The notes beneath the pieces are model-generated. The model made no database searches. It was not told where the DNA came from and worked only from the letters and a program-made list of their open reading frames with translations. Source: Thermococcus barossii (GTDB lineage Archaea; Methanobacteriota_B; Thermococci; Thermococcales; Thermococcaceae). From it: DNA of 64,000 nucleotides. The stretch is taken from the NCBI RefSeq assembly GCF_002214465.1, contig NZ_CP015101.1:1185013-1249012 (forward strand), in the 5' to 3' direction. Shown here in pieces: positions 37,426 through 45,801 of the stretch. Numbering within the stretch: the first letter of the stretch is position 1; each line of letters opens with the position of its first letter. The position numbers and the translations under genes were made by a program.

Positions 37426-37641
37426 ATGGGGAACATCGTCCTGAAAGTGCCCCCCACAGTGGACGAAAAGATTGCAAAGCTCATAGCCGAGACCATAGCG
37501 CACCGTCTGGAGAGTCTGGAGCGGATAAACCAGCTCCTTAAAAACTCCGAGCTGACCGAGGATGAAGCGGTGGAACTCGGAAGAAAGGCAAAGGCAGGAC
37601 GGGGCGAGTACCTTGAGAGAAAATACTCTCCTCGTGGTTAA
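37426..37641 (+). CDS. Antitoxin-like protein paired with a PIN-domain gene
   Basis: A 71-residue protein: an N-terminal strand and helices (MGNIVLKVPPTVDEKIAKLI), then a charged helical tail (SELTEDEAVELGRKAKAG). Size and position before a PIN gene match archaeal VapB-type antitoxins; the N-terminal IVLKVPP strand is often seen in these. Its end overlaps the start of the PIN gene by 29 nt, giving coupled translation. Confidence 0.65.
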   Translation: MGNIVLKVPPTVDEKIAKLIAETIAHRLESLERINQLLKNSELTEDEAVELGRKAKAGRGEYLERKYSPRG

Positions 37642-38035
37642 TACCAACGTGCTGTTCTCGTTCTTCGGGAAATCCACAGCTACCAGGGAGTTGATTTTCC
37701 TGCTGTCTGGGAGGCTAATCAGTCCAGAATTCGCCATGGAGGAGCTATACAAGTACAGAGATGTGATAACCAAAAAAGCGGGGATAAACGCCGACGACTT
37801 CGAGTTTCTGATTTCCACGCTGAGGGAACACGTGATGTTCGTTGAGGAGAAATTTTACGCGGAATTCGTTCCCATCGCTCTGGAGATAACACCCGACAAG
37901 GACGACGCCGACTTCGTTGCCCTCTCCCTGAAGGCGAACGCTCCCCTGTGGAGCAACGACAAGAGGCTTAAGAAGATAAAGGAAATCGAGGTTGTGAACA
38001 CGAGGGAACTGTTAAGACTGCTTGGGGTTGATTAG
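37613..38035 (+). CDS. PIN-domain protein (VapC-like toxin)
   Basis: About 140 residues with TTG start at 37613, inside the antitoxin gene. PIN motifs are VVNTNVLFSFF (where the first catalytic Asp of other PIN proteins is Asn), Glu in PEFAMEEL, DKDDADFVAL and SNDKRLKK. Most VapC toxins cleave RNA with three or four acidic residues and a divalent metal, so the Asn may lower activity; three acids remain. Convergent with the CoA-binding protein gene, with stops overlapping. Confidence 0.78.
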   Translation: MRENTLLVVNTNVLFSFFGKSTATRELIFLLSGRLISPEFAMEELYKYRDVITKKAGINADDFEFLISTLREHVMFVEEKFYAEFVPIALEITPDKDDADFVALSLKANAPLWSNDKRLKKIKEIEVVNTRELLRLLGVD

Positions 38036-38448
38036 CCGATCAGCCTCGCGTGCTCCTGCTTTATGCAGCGATGGGCAACCGCTATTAAGCCGGCTTCCTT
38101 CGCCTTTTTGAACGCTTCCCGGTTGTACGTGTTGAACTGGAACCACACCACCTTTGCCCCCTTCTCTATCGCCTGCCCCACGTAGTCCATCGTGAACTCC
38201 GGGCGAACGAAGAGGTCAACAATCTCGACCTCGTTAGGTATATCCAGAACGCTCGGATAGCACCTCCTTCCGAGAACTTCTAAATATCGAGGGTTTACGG
38301 GGTAGACCTCGTAGCCGTGTTCAAGGAGGTAGCGCATCACATCGTTGGAATCGCGTTCGGGCTTCGGCGAGGCCCCAACGAGGGCTATCCTCCTGTACCT
38401 GGTCAGAATCTCCACTATTTCCTCGTCGCTCAACCTGTCAACGGGCAT
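38032..38448 (-). CDS. CoA-binding domain protein (YccU-like)
   Basis: A 138-residue single-domain Rossmann-fold protein. Features are RYRRIALVGASPKPERDSN (nucleotide-binding loop near residue 20), YEVYPVNPRY, VDLFVRPE and a C-terminal block with AVAHRCIKQEHARL. These match the CoA-binding domain (YccU) family, related to one domain of acyl-CoA synthetases but without catalytic parts. It may bind CoA or NAD. Start ATG 38448 gives the conserved length. Confidence 0.82.
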   Translation of the reverse strand: MPVDRLSDEEIVEILTRYRRIALVGASPKPERDSNDVMRYLLEHGYEVYPVNPRYLEVLGRRCYPSVLDIPNEVEIVDLFVRPEFTMDYVGQAIEKGAKVVWFQFNTYNREAFKKAKEAGLIAVAHRCIKQEHARLIG

Positions 38449-38526
38449 TATCCTGACCACACTATCACCAAAGAAAGTTGGAGCCAAACTTTAAAGGGAT
38501 AACGGAGAAGTCCCCTCGGTGGGAGG

Positions 38527-38964
38527 ATGTCACTCTACGAGGAGAGGGTCACAAGTCGGGCGTTCCAGATTCTGCTCCTTGTTCCAGTAGGGATCATGTT
38601 AGCCGGACTCTACGGTACGTATCAAAGCGAAAAAGGCTTTGATGTGATGCTCGCCCTCACGATTGGAGTTTCACTTGTTATCCTCGACGCCATGGCCATC
38701 AGGATAGAGATAGACGAGCGCGAGCTGAGGATAAGGGGTCTCCTGGGGCTCGTACTGAGGAAGACCGTTCCCATCGAGAACATTGCGAGCTTCCGGGTCG
38801 GTGAGGGGTGGACCTCCTGTTACGGGGTGATGCACTTCAACCTACCGGCAAAGGGCTGCGTGGCGGTGCACCAGAGAAAGGGCTGGACTGTGTCGTTCAC
38901 GACCAACCACCCTGAGAAGGTTGCGGAGGTTTTATCTACTCTCGGCATTCCACGAGAACCTTAG
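38527..38964 (+). CDS. Membrane protein with bacterial-PH-like domain
   Basis: A 145-residue protein with two hydrophobic helices (about 12-30 and 38-58) followed by a beta-rich domain: IEIDERELRIRGLLGLVLRK, VPIENIASFRVGEGW, GCVAVHQRKGWTVSFTTNHP. This order of strands and the phrase about I-ENIASF resemble bPH (DUF304) domains attached to membranes. Function unknown. Overlaps the end of the convergent NfeD-like gene by 29 nt. Confidence 0.65.
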   Translation: MSLYEERVTSRAFQILLLVPVGIMLAGLYGTYQSEKGFDVMLALTIGVSLVILDAMAIRIEIDERELRIRGLLGLVLRKTVPIENIASFRVGEGWTSCYGVMHFNLPAKGCVAVHQRKGWTVSFTTNHPEKVAEVLSTLGIPREP

Positions 38965-39322
38965 TCCCCTTCACGGACGTTATCCTGACAAGTTCACCTC
39001 TCCTGGCACTTCCGTTTAAGCATTCCGCCTTCCACAGTTCTCCGTCGAGCTTAACCACGCCCTCGGGGGAGAGGTCCTCCACAACGAGCGCCATTCTGCC
39101 CACCAGCCCTTCTGGGCCTGTTTCGGGCCTTCTGTCAACACCTCCCCCAAGAACGAATGGCGCTATTAAGAAGTCTTTGGCCAGGAGAACGGCTATCACC
39201 AACAGACCTGCCCACAGGGGGATACCTACCCCCATACGCGGGAGTACGGCGAAGAGCAGTATTCCAACGATTATCTCATCGGCCATCAGTGCGAGGAGCT
39301 TTAGGATGTTCCGGAGTTTCAT
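38936..39322 (-). CDS. Short NfeD-like membrane protein
   Basis: A 128-residue protein: two hydrophobic segments (about 8-60) and a C-terminal OB-fold domain, GLVGRMALVVEDLSPEGVVK then LDGELWKAECLNGSARRGELV, which matches the NfeD soluble domain. In archaea NfeD-type proteins are often associated with stomatin-like proteins; none is adjacent here. It lies 13 nt after the metallopeptidase gene stop on the opposite reading order, so it may belong to the same transcription unit. Confidence 0.75.
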   Translation of the reverse strand: MKLRNILKLLALMADEIIVGILLFAVLPRMGVGIPLWAGLLVIAVLLAKDFLIAPFVLGGGVDRRPETGPEGLVGRMALVVEDLSPEGVVKLDGELWKAECLNGSARRGELVRITSVKGTKVLVECRE

Positions 39323-39335
39323 ATGATGCCCCCGG

Positions 39336-39986
39336 CTAAACCTCGCCCCGTGCCAGCCACTTCCAGTAGGGGTTCAGCTCAACTATCGTCCACCACTTCT
39401 TGAGCTCCTTCCTCGCGGCCTGATAGTCCGGGTAGAACTCCCCGACGAGCTCCCAGAAGGCCTTCGAGTGGTTCATGTACCTCAGGTGTGCAAGCTCGTG
39501 GACAACGACGTATTCCCTCAGTTCCGGGGGGAGAGCTATGAGGCGGACGTTGAAGTTCAGGTTACCCCTGGGAGAGCAGCTTCCCCATCGGCTCTTCTGG
39601 TGCCTGATATAGACCTTCCCCGGCTCAACCCCCATTTTTCGAGCGTATGAGTCCACGAGAGGCAACAGCTCCCTTCGGAGGATTTTCTTCAGGCACTCCA
39701 CAACGTCGGTGGGGTTGGGGGACAGGACAATGGTTTTGAATCTCCCGTGAACCTTGGGCTTCCTTCCATGAATCACCTGGTAGAACTCGCCGTTGATGGG
39801 AAATCCGGACTCTGCGATCTCCCTAAGCTCTCCAATCTCAGCCAGCTTCCCCTCAAGCCATCCTCTGTGCTTCTCTATTAGGGTATCAACGTCGAAGCCA
39901 TCCGGGGCGGTGACAAGGACCGTTCCGTCGGGCCTCACCTCAAGCCTCGCGTACTTAACCGGCCGACGGCGAACCCTCAATCTCAT
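39336..39986 (-). CDS. YgjP-like metallopeptidase (DUF45)
   Basis: A 216-residue protein of the DUF45/YgjP group, related to SprT- and WLM-type zinc metallopeptidases. The zinc motif HELAHLRYMNH (HExxH with a third His) lies near residue 165; the RHQKSRWGSCSPRGNLNFN block is the family signature. Its target is unknown. ATG 39986 follows AGGTGAG. It is upstream of the NfeD-like gene, in the same direction. Confidence 0.88.
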   Translation of the reverse strand: MRLRVRRRPVKYARLEVRPDGTVLVTAPDGFDVDTLIEKHRGWLEGKLAEIGELREIAESGFPINGEFYQVIHGRKPKVHGRFKTIVLSPNPTDVVECLKKILRRELLPLVDSYARKMGVEPGKVYIRHQKSRWGSCSPRGNLNFNVRLIALPPELREYVVVHELAHLRYMNHSKAFWELVGEFYPDYQAARKELKKWWTIVELNPYWKWLARGEV

Positions 39987-40024
39987 GCCGCTCACCTTTT
40001 AAGGAGAATGGATAAAAAGTCCTT

Positions 40025-40825
40025 ATGAAGGTTCGGGTTATCGAGAGGCGTGCCAAGAGCCTTTACACCCGCTCAAAGATTCCGGGTGTTGAGTGGGCGG
40101 TTAACCAATACGTCGGCTGTGCCTTCGCCTGTGAGTACTGCTACGCCAAGTTCCTGACGAGGTGGAAGGACTACGGAAGATGGGGAAGCTGGGTTGAGGT
40201 CAAGACCAACGCACCAGAGCTAGCCCGAAAGCACGTCACCGGGAGCGTGGTAATGTCCACCGTGAGCGACCCCTACCAGCCGATAGAGGCCGAGCTGAAG
40301 CTTACGAGGAGAGTTCTCCGATACATGGATAAGAGAAACGAACTCTCTGTTCTGACGAAGTCGCCGCTGGTAACTCGCGACATCGACCTTTTCAAAGAGT
40401 TCCGCACGATAGAGGTCGGCCTCACGATAAACGGCCTCACAGGGAGAGAAAAGAGGCTGTTTGAACCGCTGACGCCGGTTCACGAGGCCAGGGTTAATGC
40501 GCTGAAAGAGCTCCACGAGGCGGGCCTGAAAACCTACGTTTTCGTCAGCCCCATAATCCCCGAAATAACCGACGTTTCCGCCATCGTTGAGGACACGCGG
40601 GACTTCACGGACTACTACTTCTTTGAGGTCCTTAACCTGAGGGCCTCCGGGAGCGATTTCGAGGAGCTCTTGAGGGAGGAGTACTCCGAGAGCTACGAGG
40701 CCCTGGTGGACGGGGACGCCTTCGAGGAGTTTATGTGGGGGCTGAAAAAGGAGATAAGGAGCCTCAAAGTAAAGGCCGAGGGGATAGAGACCCACAGGGA
40801 GGGATGGGAGTTCGTGGAGCTCTGA
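40025..40825 (+). CDS. Radical SAM protein (SPL-like family)
   Basis: A 266-residue radical SAM enzyme with the cluster motif CAFACEYCYA (about residues 32-41), preceded by WAVNQYVGC. The overall pattern (MSTVSDPYQPIE, LTKSPLVTRDIDLF, VGLTINGL) is that of the spore-photoproduct-lyase-like Rv2578c group found in many archaea. Reaction unknown; a DNA-related role is possible. It is convergent with the dolichol-kinase-like gene, stops adjacent, and has a TATA box about 25 nt upstream (CCTTTTAAGG, 39996-40005). Confidence 0.82.
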   Translation: MKVRVIERRAKSLYTRSKIPGVEWAVNQYVGCAFACEYCYAKFLTRWKDYGRWGSWVEVKTNAPELARKHVTGSVVMSTVSDPYQPIEAELKLTRRVLRYMDKRNELSVLTKSPLVTRDIDLFKEFRTIEVGLTINGLTGREKRLFEPLTPVHEARVNALKELHEAGLKTYVFVSPIIPEITDVSAIVEDTRDFTDYYFFEVLNLRASGSDFEELLREEYSESYEALVDGDAFEEFMWGLKKEIRSLKVKAEGIETHREGWEFVEL

Positions 40826-41458
40826 TCACCAGGTTACGGCCAGCAGCGGGCCCCCGTAGGCAAGCCATATTAAGAGGGCAGTTGAGAAGGGCACCGTGAA
40901 CTCATCGTAGGCCGAGCGGATTGGAAGACTCTCCAGGATTGCCGCAGCGAGGGCTATCCCCCCGAGGAATTGGAGGGAGTAGTCCAGTCCGAGGACTCTG
41001 TGGGAAGCCATGAGCGCAAACAGGGAAACGGCGAACATCGTCGCACTGCCGATGAGCGTTTTCTTTCTGTTCCAAGGTATCCGCGGGCCTCCAACCAGCT
41101 GACCGATCAGGGCGTTGAAGCAGTCCCCAAAGGTCGAGACCCAGAGGGCCGATAAGGCGGCGATTTTGGGGAAGATGGTGCATATAATCGCCATTGTAAT
41201 CCACAGCAGAAAGCTTCCCAGGAAGTTGTCCTCCTCGTCATCCCTGGCCATCGTGCGGTAGCTCAAATCCGCTATCGGAACTGTGAACTTCCAGCCGCGC
41301 CTGAGTTTCAGGTGCTGGAGCGTGTAGAGAATCGCGAAGAACCAGACAACGAGGAGAGTAACCCATCTGGGAGTGTAGACGATTATAGGCGCACCGAGGA
41401 TCCCGGGAAGGACGTGCCAGCCCTTCCTTACAAGCTCCCTTCTTGGAATGCGGTTCAT
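40826..41458 (-). CDS. Dolichol-kinase-like polyprenol/diacylglycerol kinase family membrane protein
   Basis: A 210-residue membrane protein with about six hydrophobic helices. RKGWHVLPGI near the N-terminus and WVSTFGDCFNALIGQLVGG with RKKTLIGSATMFAVS match the CTP-dependent dolichol/phytol kinase family, in which the GD..A and KT-x-x-G segments bind nucleotide. In archaea the substrate could be dolichol, geranylgeraniol or another prenol used for lipids or glycan carriers; which one is not visible. Confidence 0.78.
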   Translation of the reverse strand: MNRIPRRELVRKGWHVLPGILGAPIIVYTPRWVTLLVVWFFAILYTLQHLKLRRGWKFTVPIADLSYRTMARDDEEDNFLGSFLLWITMAIICTIFPKIAALSALWVSTFGDCFNALIGQLVGGPRIPWNRKKTLIGSATMFAVSLFALMASHRVLGLDYSLQFLGGIALAAAILESLPIRSAYDEFTVPFSTALLIWLAYGGPLLAVTW

Positions 41459-41488
41459 GATTCCACCGGAAGTTTTTAGGCGTTTGGT

Positions 41489-42808
41489 TTAAAGTCCCTT
41501 CGGAACCACCGCTATGATTAAAGAGTTCACGTTCGTCCCCGTCGGCCCAGTCTTTAGGAGTGCACCGGCCTTTTCGAGGGCACGGTAGGCGTCGTGCCTT
41601 CTGAGGGCTTCCTCCACGTCCACCCCCATCTTTTCAAGAAGCCCAAGCGTTCTCCCGTCCACTATTCCCCCAGCGGCATCCGTTGGCCCGTCGGTCCCGT
41701 CGGTATCAACGGCAAGGACAACTGCATCCAGGCCCGCTATCTTTCTCGCTATGCTGAGCGTGAATTCCTGGTTCGGTCCGCCGAGACCGGCTTCACCCTC
41801 TATCGTCACCGTCCACTCTCCGCCGGCTATCAGGACGGCAGGCCTTGGAACCGGTCGGTCGTATCTGGCAATCTCCTGGACTATTGAGCCTATAGCCAGG
41901 GCTATCTCCCTCGCTTCGCCCTCCAAGGTGGTTGTGAGAAGCAGGGGGTTGTAGCCGAGTTCCTTCGCCTTTGCCAGGGCGGATTCGCAGGCCAATGTAT
42001 TGCTTCCGACCACGAAGTTGTGGACGTTGGGCAAATCCTCCTTGAGGGTCTCCTCGACTTTCCCTTCAAGGCCAAGCTCGACGTGCCTCCTGACGCTCTC
42101 CGGAAGCTTATCCCAGACACCGTAGAGCCTCAGGATTCTATGGGCGTCTTTAAAGGTCGTGGGGTCTTTAACGGTCGGGCCGGAGGCGATGGCTTCAAGG
42201 GGGTCACCAACCACGTCCGAGAGGATTAGGCTCACAACCGTCTCTCTAACGCGTTTGGCCAGCTTACCGCCCTTGACGGCCGAGATGTGCTTCCTCACGG
42301 TGTTTATCTCGTATATTCTCGCCCCGCTCCTCAGGAGGAGTTCGTTGGTTCGGATTTTATCGTCGAGGCTTATCCCCCTCTCAGGGAGGAGGAAAAGGGA
42401 ACTTCCACCACCAGAGATGAGAACCAGAAGGACGTCGTTCTCCCCGACTTTCTCCGCGAGCTCAAGGCCGAACCTTCCGCCCAGGAGGGAGTTTTCGTCT
42501 GGAACGGGGTGTCCCGCCTCAATGACCCTCAGCCTTTCTGTTTTCGGGCACTCCTCCGCATAACCGTACTTGGTAACGATTACTCCCTCCTCTATCCTCT
42601 CCCCGAGGATTTCAGCGGCGGCCCTTGCCATGGCACAGGCGGCCTTGCCGAAGGCGAGGAGATAAACCCTTCCCGAGAGGGGGAGCTCCTTCCCAGAAAC
42701 CATCAGACGATCTCCGGCAACCCTGAGGCTCCTCCTCACTGCAGCGTAGGGGTCGGCACTCTCGATGGCCGCGTTCATAATCTCCAGTGCAGCGGTTCTG
42801 GCGTCCAT
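41489..42808 (-). CDS. Glycerate 2-kinase (MOFRL family)
   Basis: A 439-residue glycerate kinase of the archaeal type, making 2-phosphoglycerate from D-glycerate and ATP. Signatures include LAFGKAACAMA (about 52-62), VIEAGHPVPDENSL, LVLISGGGSSLF, INTVRKHISAVKGG, LSDVVGDPLEAIASGPTV and the MOFRL block AVDTDGTDGPTDAAGGIVDG. ATG 42808 follows GGGGGAGGGTG. It starts 20 nt after the TrmB-type gene on the same strand, so it is the last gene of the ABC importer operon, which suggests that the imported compound yields glycerate (inference). Confidence 0.92.
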   Translation of the reverse strand: MDARTAALEIMNAAIESADPYAAVRRSLRVAGDRLMVSGKELPLSGRVYLLAFGKAACAMARAAAEILGERIEEGVIVTKYGYAEECPKTERLRVIEAGHPVPDENSLLGGRFGLELAEKVGENDVLLVLISGGGSSLFLLPERGISLDDKIRTNELLLRSGARIYEINTVRKHISAVKGGKLAKRVRETVVSLILSDVVGDPLEAIASGPTVKDPTTFKDAHRILRLYGVWDKLPESVRRHVELGLEGKVEETLKEDLPNVHNFVVGSNTLACESALAKAKELGYNPLLLTTTLEGEAREIALAIGSIVQEIARYDRPVPRPAVLIAGGEWTVTIEGEAGLGGPNQEFTLSIARKIAGLDAVVLAVDTDGTDGPTDAAGGIVDGRTLGLLEKMGVDVEEALRRHDAYRALEKAGALLKTGPTGTNVNSLIIAVVPKGL

Positions 42809-42828
42809 CACCCTCCCCCGTCAAAAGC

Positions 42829-43845
42829 TCACTCAAAGAGGATAATTCTCTCGGCCTCTATGTCCTCCAGAGAGGCGTTCCAGCCACCCACGACGTGCCT
42901 CTCACCATCCTGAGTTTCGACCGTTATGTTCGATATGACCTTGCCCTCGTCCTCGTAGAACTCCACGACCCTGCCCACTATGTGAACTGGCTCTCCGGAG
43001 CGGACGAAGCGGCCGAAGACTTCAACCTTCGCATTCCGAATGTTAAAGCGTCGCAGGTCGGAAACAAGCTCTCTTATGTGTATGTACTCCCTCGGGAGCT
43101 TCAGTGCCCTTTCTTCCCTGTAAACAACCCTGCCTGTGGGCCACAGGGCATGGTAGAAGTAGCGGTCAAGCATGAAGAGAAGGTTGTTGTCCTGGATTAT
43201 AAGGCCGTAACCGTGAAGGGAACTACCGCCAGTCAGGGCCTCGTATGGGAGGTATACCCCCATATCCCTGTCCTGGATTATGATTATTGGATCGGGCACG
43301 TCTCTGATACGTATCTCGTTGGCCACGGGAGGAACGTCGTTTTCGCCGTAAACAAAAAGGTTTATGCGGACGTTGTTCTCCTTCTTCTTCCCCAAATCCA
43401 TCTCCAGCTTCTTCAGAAACTCCCTGGGGACTGCGATGCTCATGTGAAATCTGGTGTTCTTTATTGCCTTCCTGACGTAATCTTCCAGGGTTATGCGGCT
43501 TTTGACGACTATTACACTGCCTATCTCGCTATGAGGCGTGTAAATTTCCTCCAAGGCAGATTTGAGGGCCTCTATCCTCTCATTGTACCGCTGCTTGATG
43601 GCATTCATGACGCTCTCGGGATTGAGGGGAATGACTCGCTTGGGTCTGCCCTGACTGGTAGTGACGAATCCCTTGGCCATGAGCGTTCTTATCACGTCGT
43701 ATATCCTGGGCTGGGGAACCTTTGAGAGCGTCGCGAGTTCACCAGCCGTCAGAGGTCCGCTCCTGATAAGTGCAAGGTACGCCCTAACCTCATACTCGTT
43801 GAGTCCAAACTCGCGGAGGAGGGACTTTATTTCCTTCTCATCCAT
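42829..43845 (-). CDS. TrmB-family sugar-responsive transcription regulator
   Basis: A 338-residue regulator with an N-terminal winged helix (LREFGLNEYEVRAYLALIRS ... KVPQPRIYDVIRTLMAKGFV), a short coiled-coil dimer helix (about 85-110) and a C-terminal sugar-binding domain of the TrmB type (about 115-338). TrmB proteins repress sugar importer genes until a sugar binds. Its place between the transporter ATPase and the glycerate kinase makes it the best candidate to bind the AACCACT-N3-AGTGGTT palindrome found at 48028 and 50142. Confidence 0.85.
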   Translation of the reverse strand: MDEKEIKSLLREFGLNEYEVRAYLALIRSGPLTAGELATLSKVPQPRIYDVIRTLMAKGFVTTSQGRPKRVIPLNPESVMNAIKQRYNERIEALKSALEEIYTPHSEIGSVIVVKSRITLEDYVRKAIKNTRFHMSIAVPREFLKKLEMDLGKKKENNVRINLFVYGENDVPPVANEIRIRDVPDPIIIIQDRDMGVYLPYEALTGGSSLHGYGLIIQDNNLLFMLDRYFYHALWPTGRVVYREERALKLPREYIHIRELVSDLRRFNIRNAKVEVFGRFVRSGEPVHIVGRVVEFYEDEGKVISNITVETQDGERHVVGGWNASLEDIEAERIILFE

Positions 43846-43854
43846 AGGCAGGCC

Positions 43855-44958
43855 TCAGATTATCGCTTTCTCCGTGTCTCTGTCGAAGATATGGATGTTG
43901 TCAAGGTCTATCTCTATTTTAATCTTTTCTCCAACGGGGAGGGGTATGTGCCCGGGCAGCTTTACCTTAATGATGTTCTCCCCGACCTTGGCGTGAACTA
44001 TCGTATCGGTTCCAAGGGCTTCGATGAAATCGACCGTTCCCTCTATCTCCGCCGTTCTGGTTACGTGCTCAAGAGTTGAGACCCCCTTAACGGTCATGTG
44101 CTCCGGCCTTATGCCGAGCAGGACGTCCTTCCCAATGTGGTCGAGAAGAAGCTCCCTGAAGTCCTCCGGTAGGTGGATGGTAAACCCGTCGCCCTCAAGG
44201 GCCAGCCCCTCCTTCTCGGTGACCGTGGCGCTTAGGATGTTCATCTCAGGGGCACCTATGAAGGTTGCAACGAAGAGGGAGTTGGGCTTCAGATAAACCT
44301 CGGTGGGCGGACCCACCTGGAGGAGTCGGCCCCTGTTCATTACGGCTATCCTGTCGCCCATTGTCATTGCCTCGACCTGGTCGTGGGTAACGTATATGGT
44401 CGTGACCTTGAGCTTGGTCTGGAGCTTCTTTATCTCAGCCCTCATCGCAACCCTGAGCTTCGCATCGAGGTTGCTCAGCGGTTCGTCCATGAGCAGGACG
44501 TCAGGTTCAACGACTATCGCCCTGGCTACCGCCACGCGCTGTCTCTGGCCGCCGCTCAGCTGTCCTGGGTAACGGTCGAGGAGGTTCTCTATCTGGAGCA
44601 GCTCTGCCGCCCACTTGACGCGCCTCTTTATCTCGTCCTCTGGATACTTCTTTACCCTGAGGGGGAAGGCTATGTTGTCGAAGACCTTCATATGCGGCCA
44701 GACGGCATAGCTCTGGAAGACCATCGAGATGTTCCTGTCCTTGGGGGGCAGATACGTGACGTCCCTGTCACCGAAGTATATCCTTCCCTCGCTGGGGGTC
44801 TCAAGACCGGAAATCATCCTCAGCGTCGTAGTCTTTCCACAGCCACTCGGCCCGAGAAGGACGAGGAACTCTCCATCCTTTATCGTGAGATTCAGATCCT
44901 TAACCGCCTCAAAGTCTCCAAACCTCTTGGTTATCCCCTCAAGCTTGACCTCAACCAT
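43855..44958 (-). CDS. Sugar ABC transporter ATPase (MalK/UgpC family)
   Basis: A 367-residue ATPase. Walker A GPSGCGKT (36-43), Q-loop MVFQSYAVWPH, signature LSGGQRQR (about 133), Walker B VLLMDEPLSNLD and switch His in VTHDQVEA are all intact. The C-terminal TOBE/OB part (about 240-367: GIRPEHMTV, DFIEALGTDTIVHAKVG) is that of MalK-type proteins. It is 9 nt after the permease gene and 9 nt before the regulator, within the same operon. Confidence 0.9.
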   Translation of the reverse strand: MVEVKLEGITKRFGDFEAVKDLNLTIKDGEFLVLLGPSGCGKTTTLRMISGLETPSEGRIYFGDRDVTYLPPKDRNISMVFQSYAVWPHMKVFDNIAFPLRVKKYPEDEIKRRVKWAAELLQIENLLDRYPGQLSGGQRQRVAVARAIVVEPDVLLMDEPLSNLDAKLRVAMRAEIKKLQTKLKVTTIYVTHDQVEAMTMGDRIAVMNRGRLLQVGPPTEVYLKPNSLFVATFIGAPEMNILSATVTEKEGLALEGDGFTIHLPEDFRELLLDHIGKDVLLGIRPEHMTVKGVSTLEHVTRTAEIEGTVDFIEALGTDTIVHAKVGENIIKVKLPGHIPLPVGEKIKIEIDLDNIHIFDRDTEKAII

Positions 44959-44967
44959 GGTAACACC

Positions 44968-45801
44968 TCACTTGAGCGTTATACCCCACATCGTGACCAG
45001 ATACCTCCTGGCGAAAAGGATGAAGAGCATCGCCGGGAGAGTCATTATGAATGCCGCCGCGAACTTGTAGTAATCCGGCGCAGCACCGCCGCTGGAGCCG
45101 GCCATTATCGAGAGTATCTGCGCGGGCAGGGTTCTGTTGTTTAGGGTTAGAATCGAGGCAACGAATACCTCGTTCCAGCTCATAACGAAGGTAAACATAG
45201 CTGCGGCGGCCAGCCCCGGAAGGGCCAGGGGAAGGGTTATCTTACGGAAGGAGCCGAAGCGGGTCAGACCAAAAACCATCGCGGCCTCTTCATACTCCTT
45301 GGACACCCCGGCGAAGATACTCGACGTTATGAGAACGACGAAGGGGAGCGCCATCGCCGTGTGGGCCAGCGCCACTCCGATGAGGGTATCGGCGAGATGG
45401 AGGTCTATGTAGAGGACCAGGAGCGGTATTGCCATGACCGGAATCGGAAACATCCTGAGGGCAACTATGGAGAGCTTTATGTGGTCCTTGCCCGGGAACA
45501 CGTACTTGGCTATCGAGTATCCTGCCGGAACGCCGAGGATGAAGCTTATGATGATGGTTAACACGGCCACGATGACGCTGTTCTTTATTCCGTCCCAAGC
45601 GCCCAGGGTAAAGAGTATCGTGTGGACGTACTCGCTCGTAAAGCTCGTCGGGATTATCTTGGTCGGGTCGTAGTAGTCCGCCTTGCTTGTGAAGGCGTAG
45701 AGGAAGGAGATGATTATCGGAATCACTATCCAGACCGCGGCCGTGAAAACTGCCGTGTAGAACCCTACCTTTTTGAGGGCGTATTTGGTTTCGTCGTTCA
45801 T
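44968..45801 (-). CDS. Sugar ABC transporter permease (MalG-like)
   Basis: A 277-residue permease with six likely helices and the EAA loop EYEEAAMVFGLTRFGSFRKI (about residues 180-200), which docks on the ATPase. The MalG-type C-terminus is present. The start overlaps the stop of the partner permease (ATGA), so translation is coupled. Confidence 0.9.
   Translation of the reverse strand: MNDETKYALKKVGFYTAVFTAAVWIVIPIIISFLYAFTSKADYYDPTKIIPTSFTSEYVHTILFTLGAWDGIKNSVIVAVLTIIISFILGVPAGYSIAKYVFPGKDHIKLSIVALRMFPIPVMAIPLLVLYIDLHLADTLIGVALAHTAMALPFVVLITSSIFAGVSKEYEEAAMVFGLTRFGSFRKITLPLALPGLAAAAMFTFVMSWNEVFVASILTLNNRTLPAQILSIMAGSSGGAAPDYYKFAAAFIMTLPAMLFILFARRYLVTMWGITLK

Noticed and set aside
42787-43725. 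A 312-codon open frame on the plus strand
   Set aside because: It is antisense to the TrmB-family gene at 42829-43845, which has a full winged helix and sugar-binding domain.
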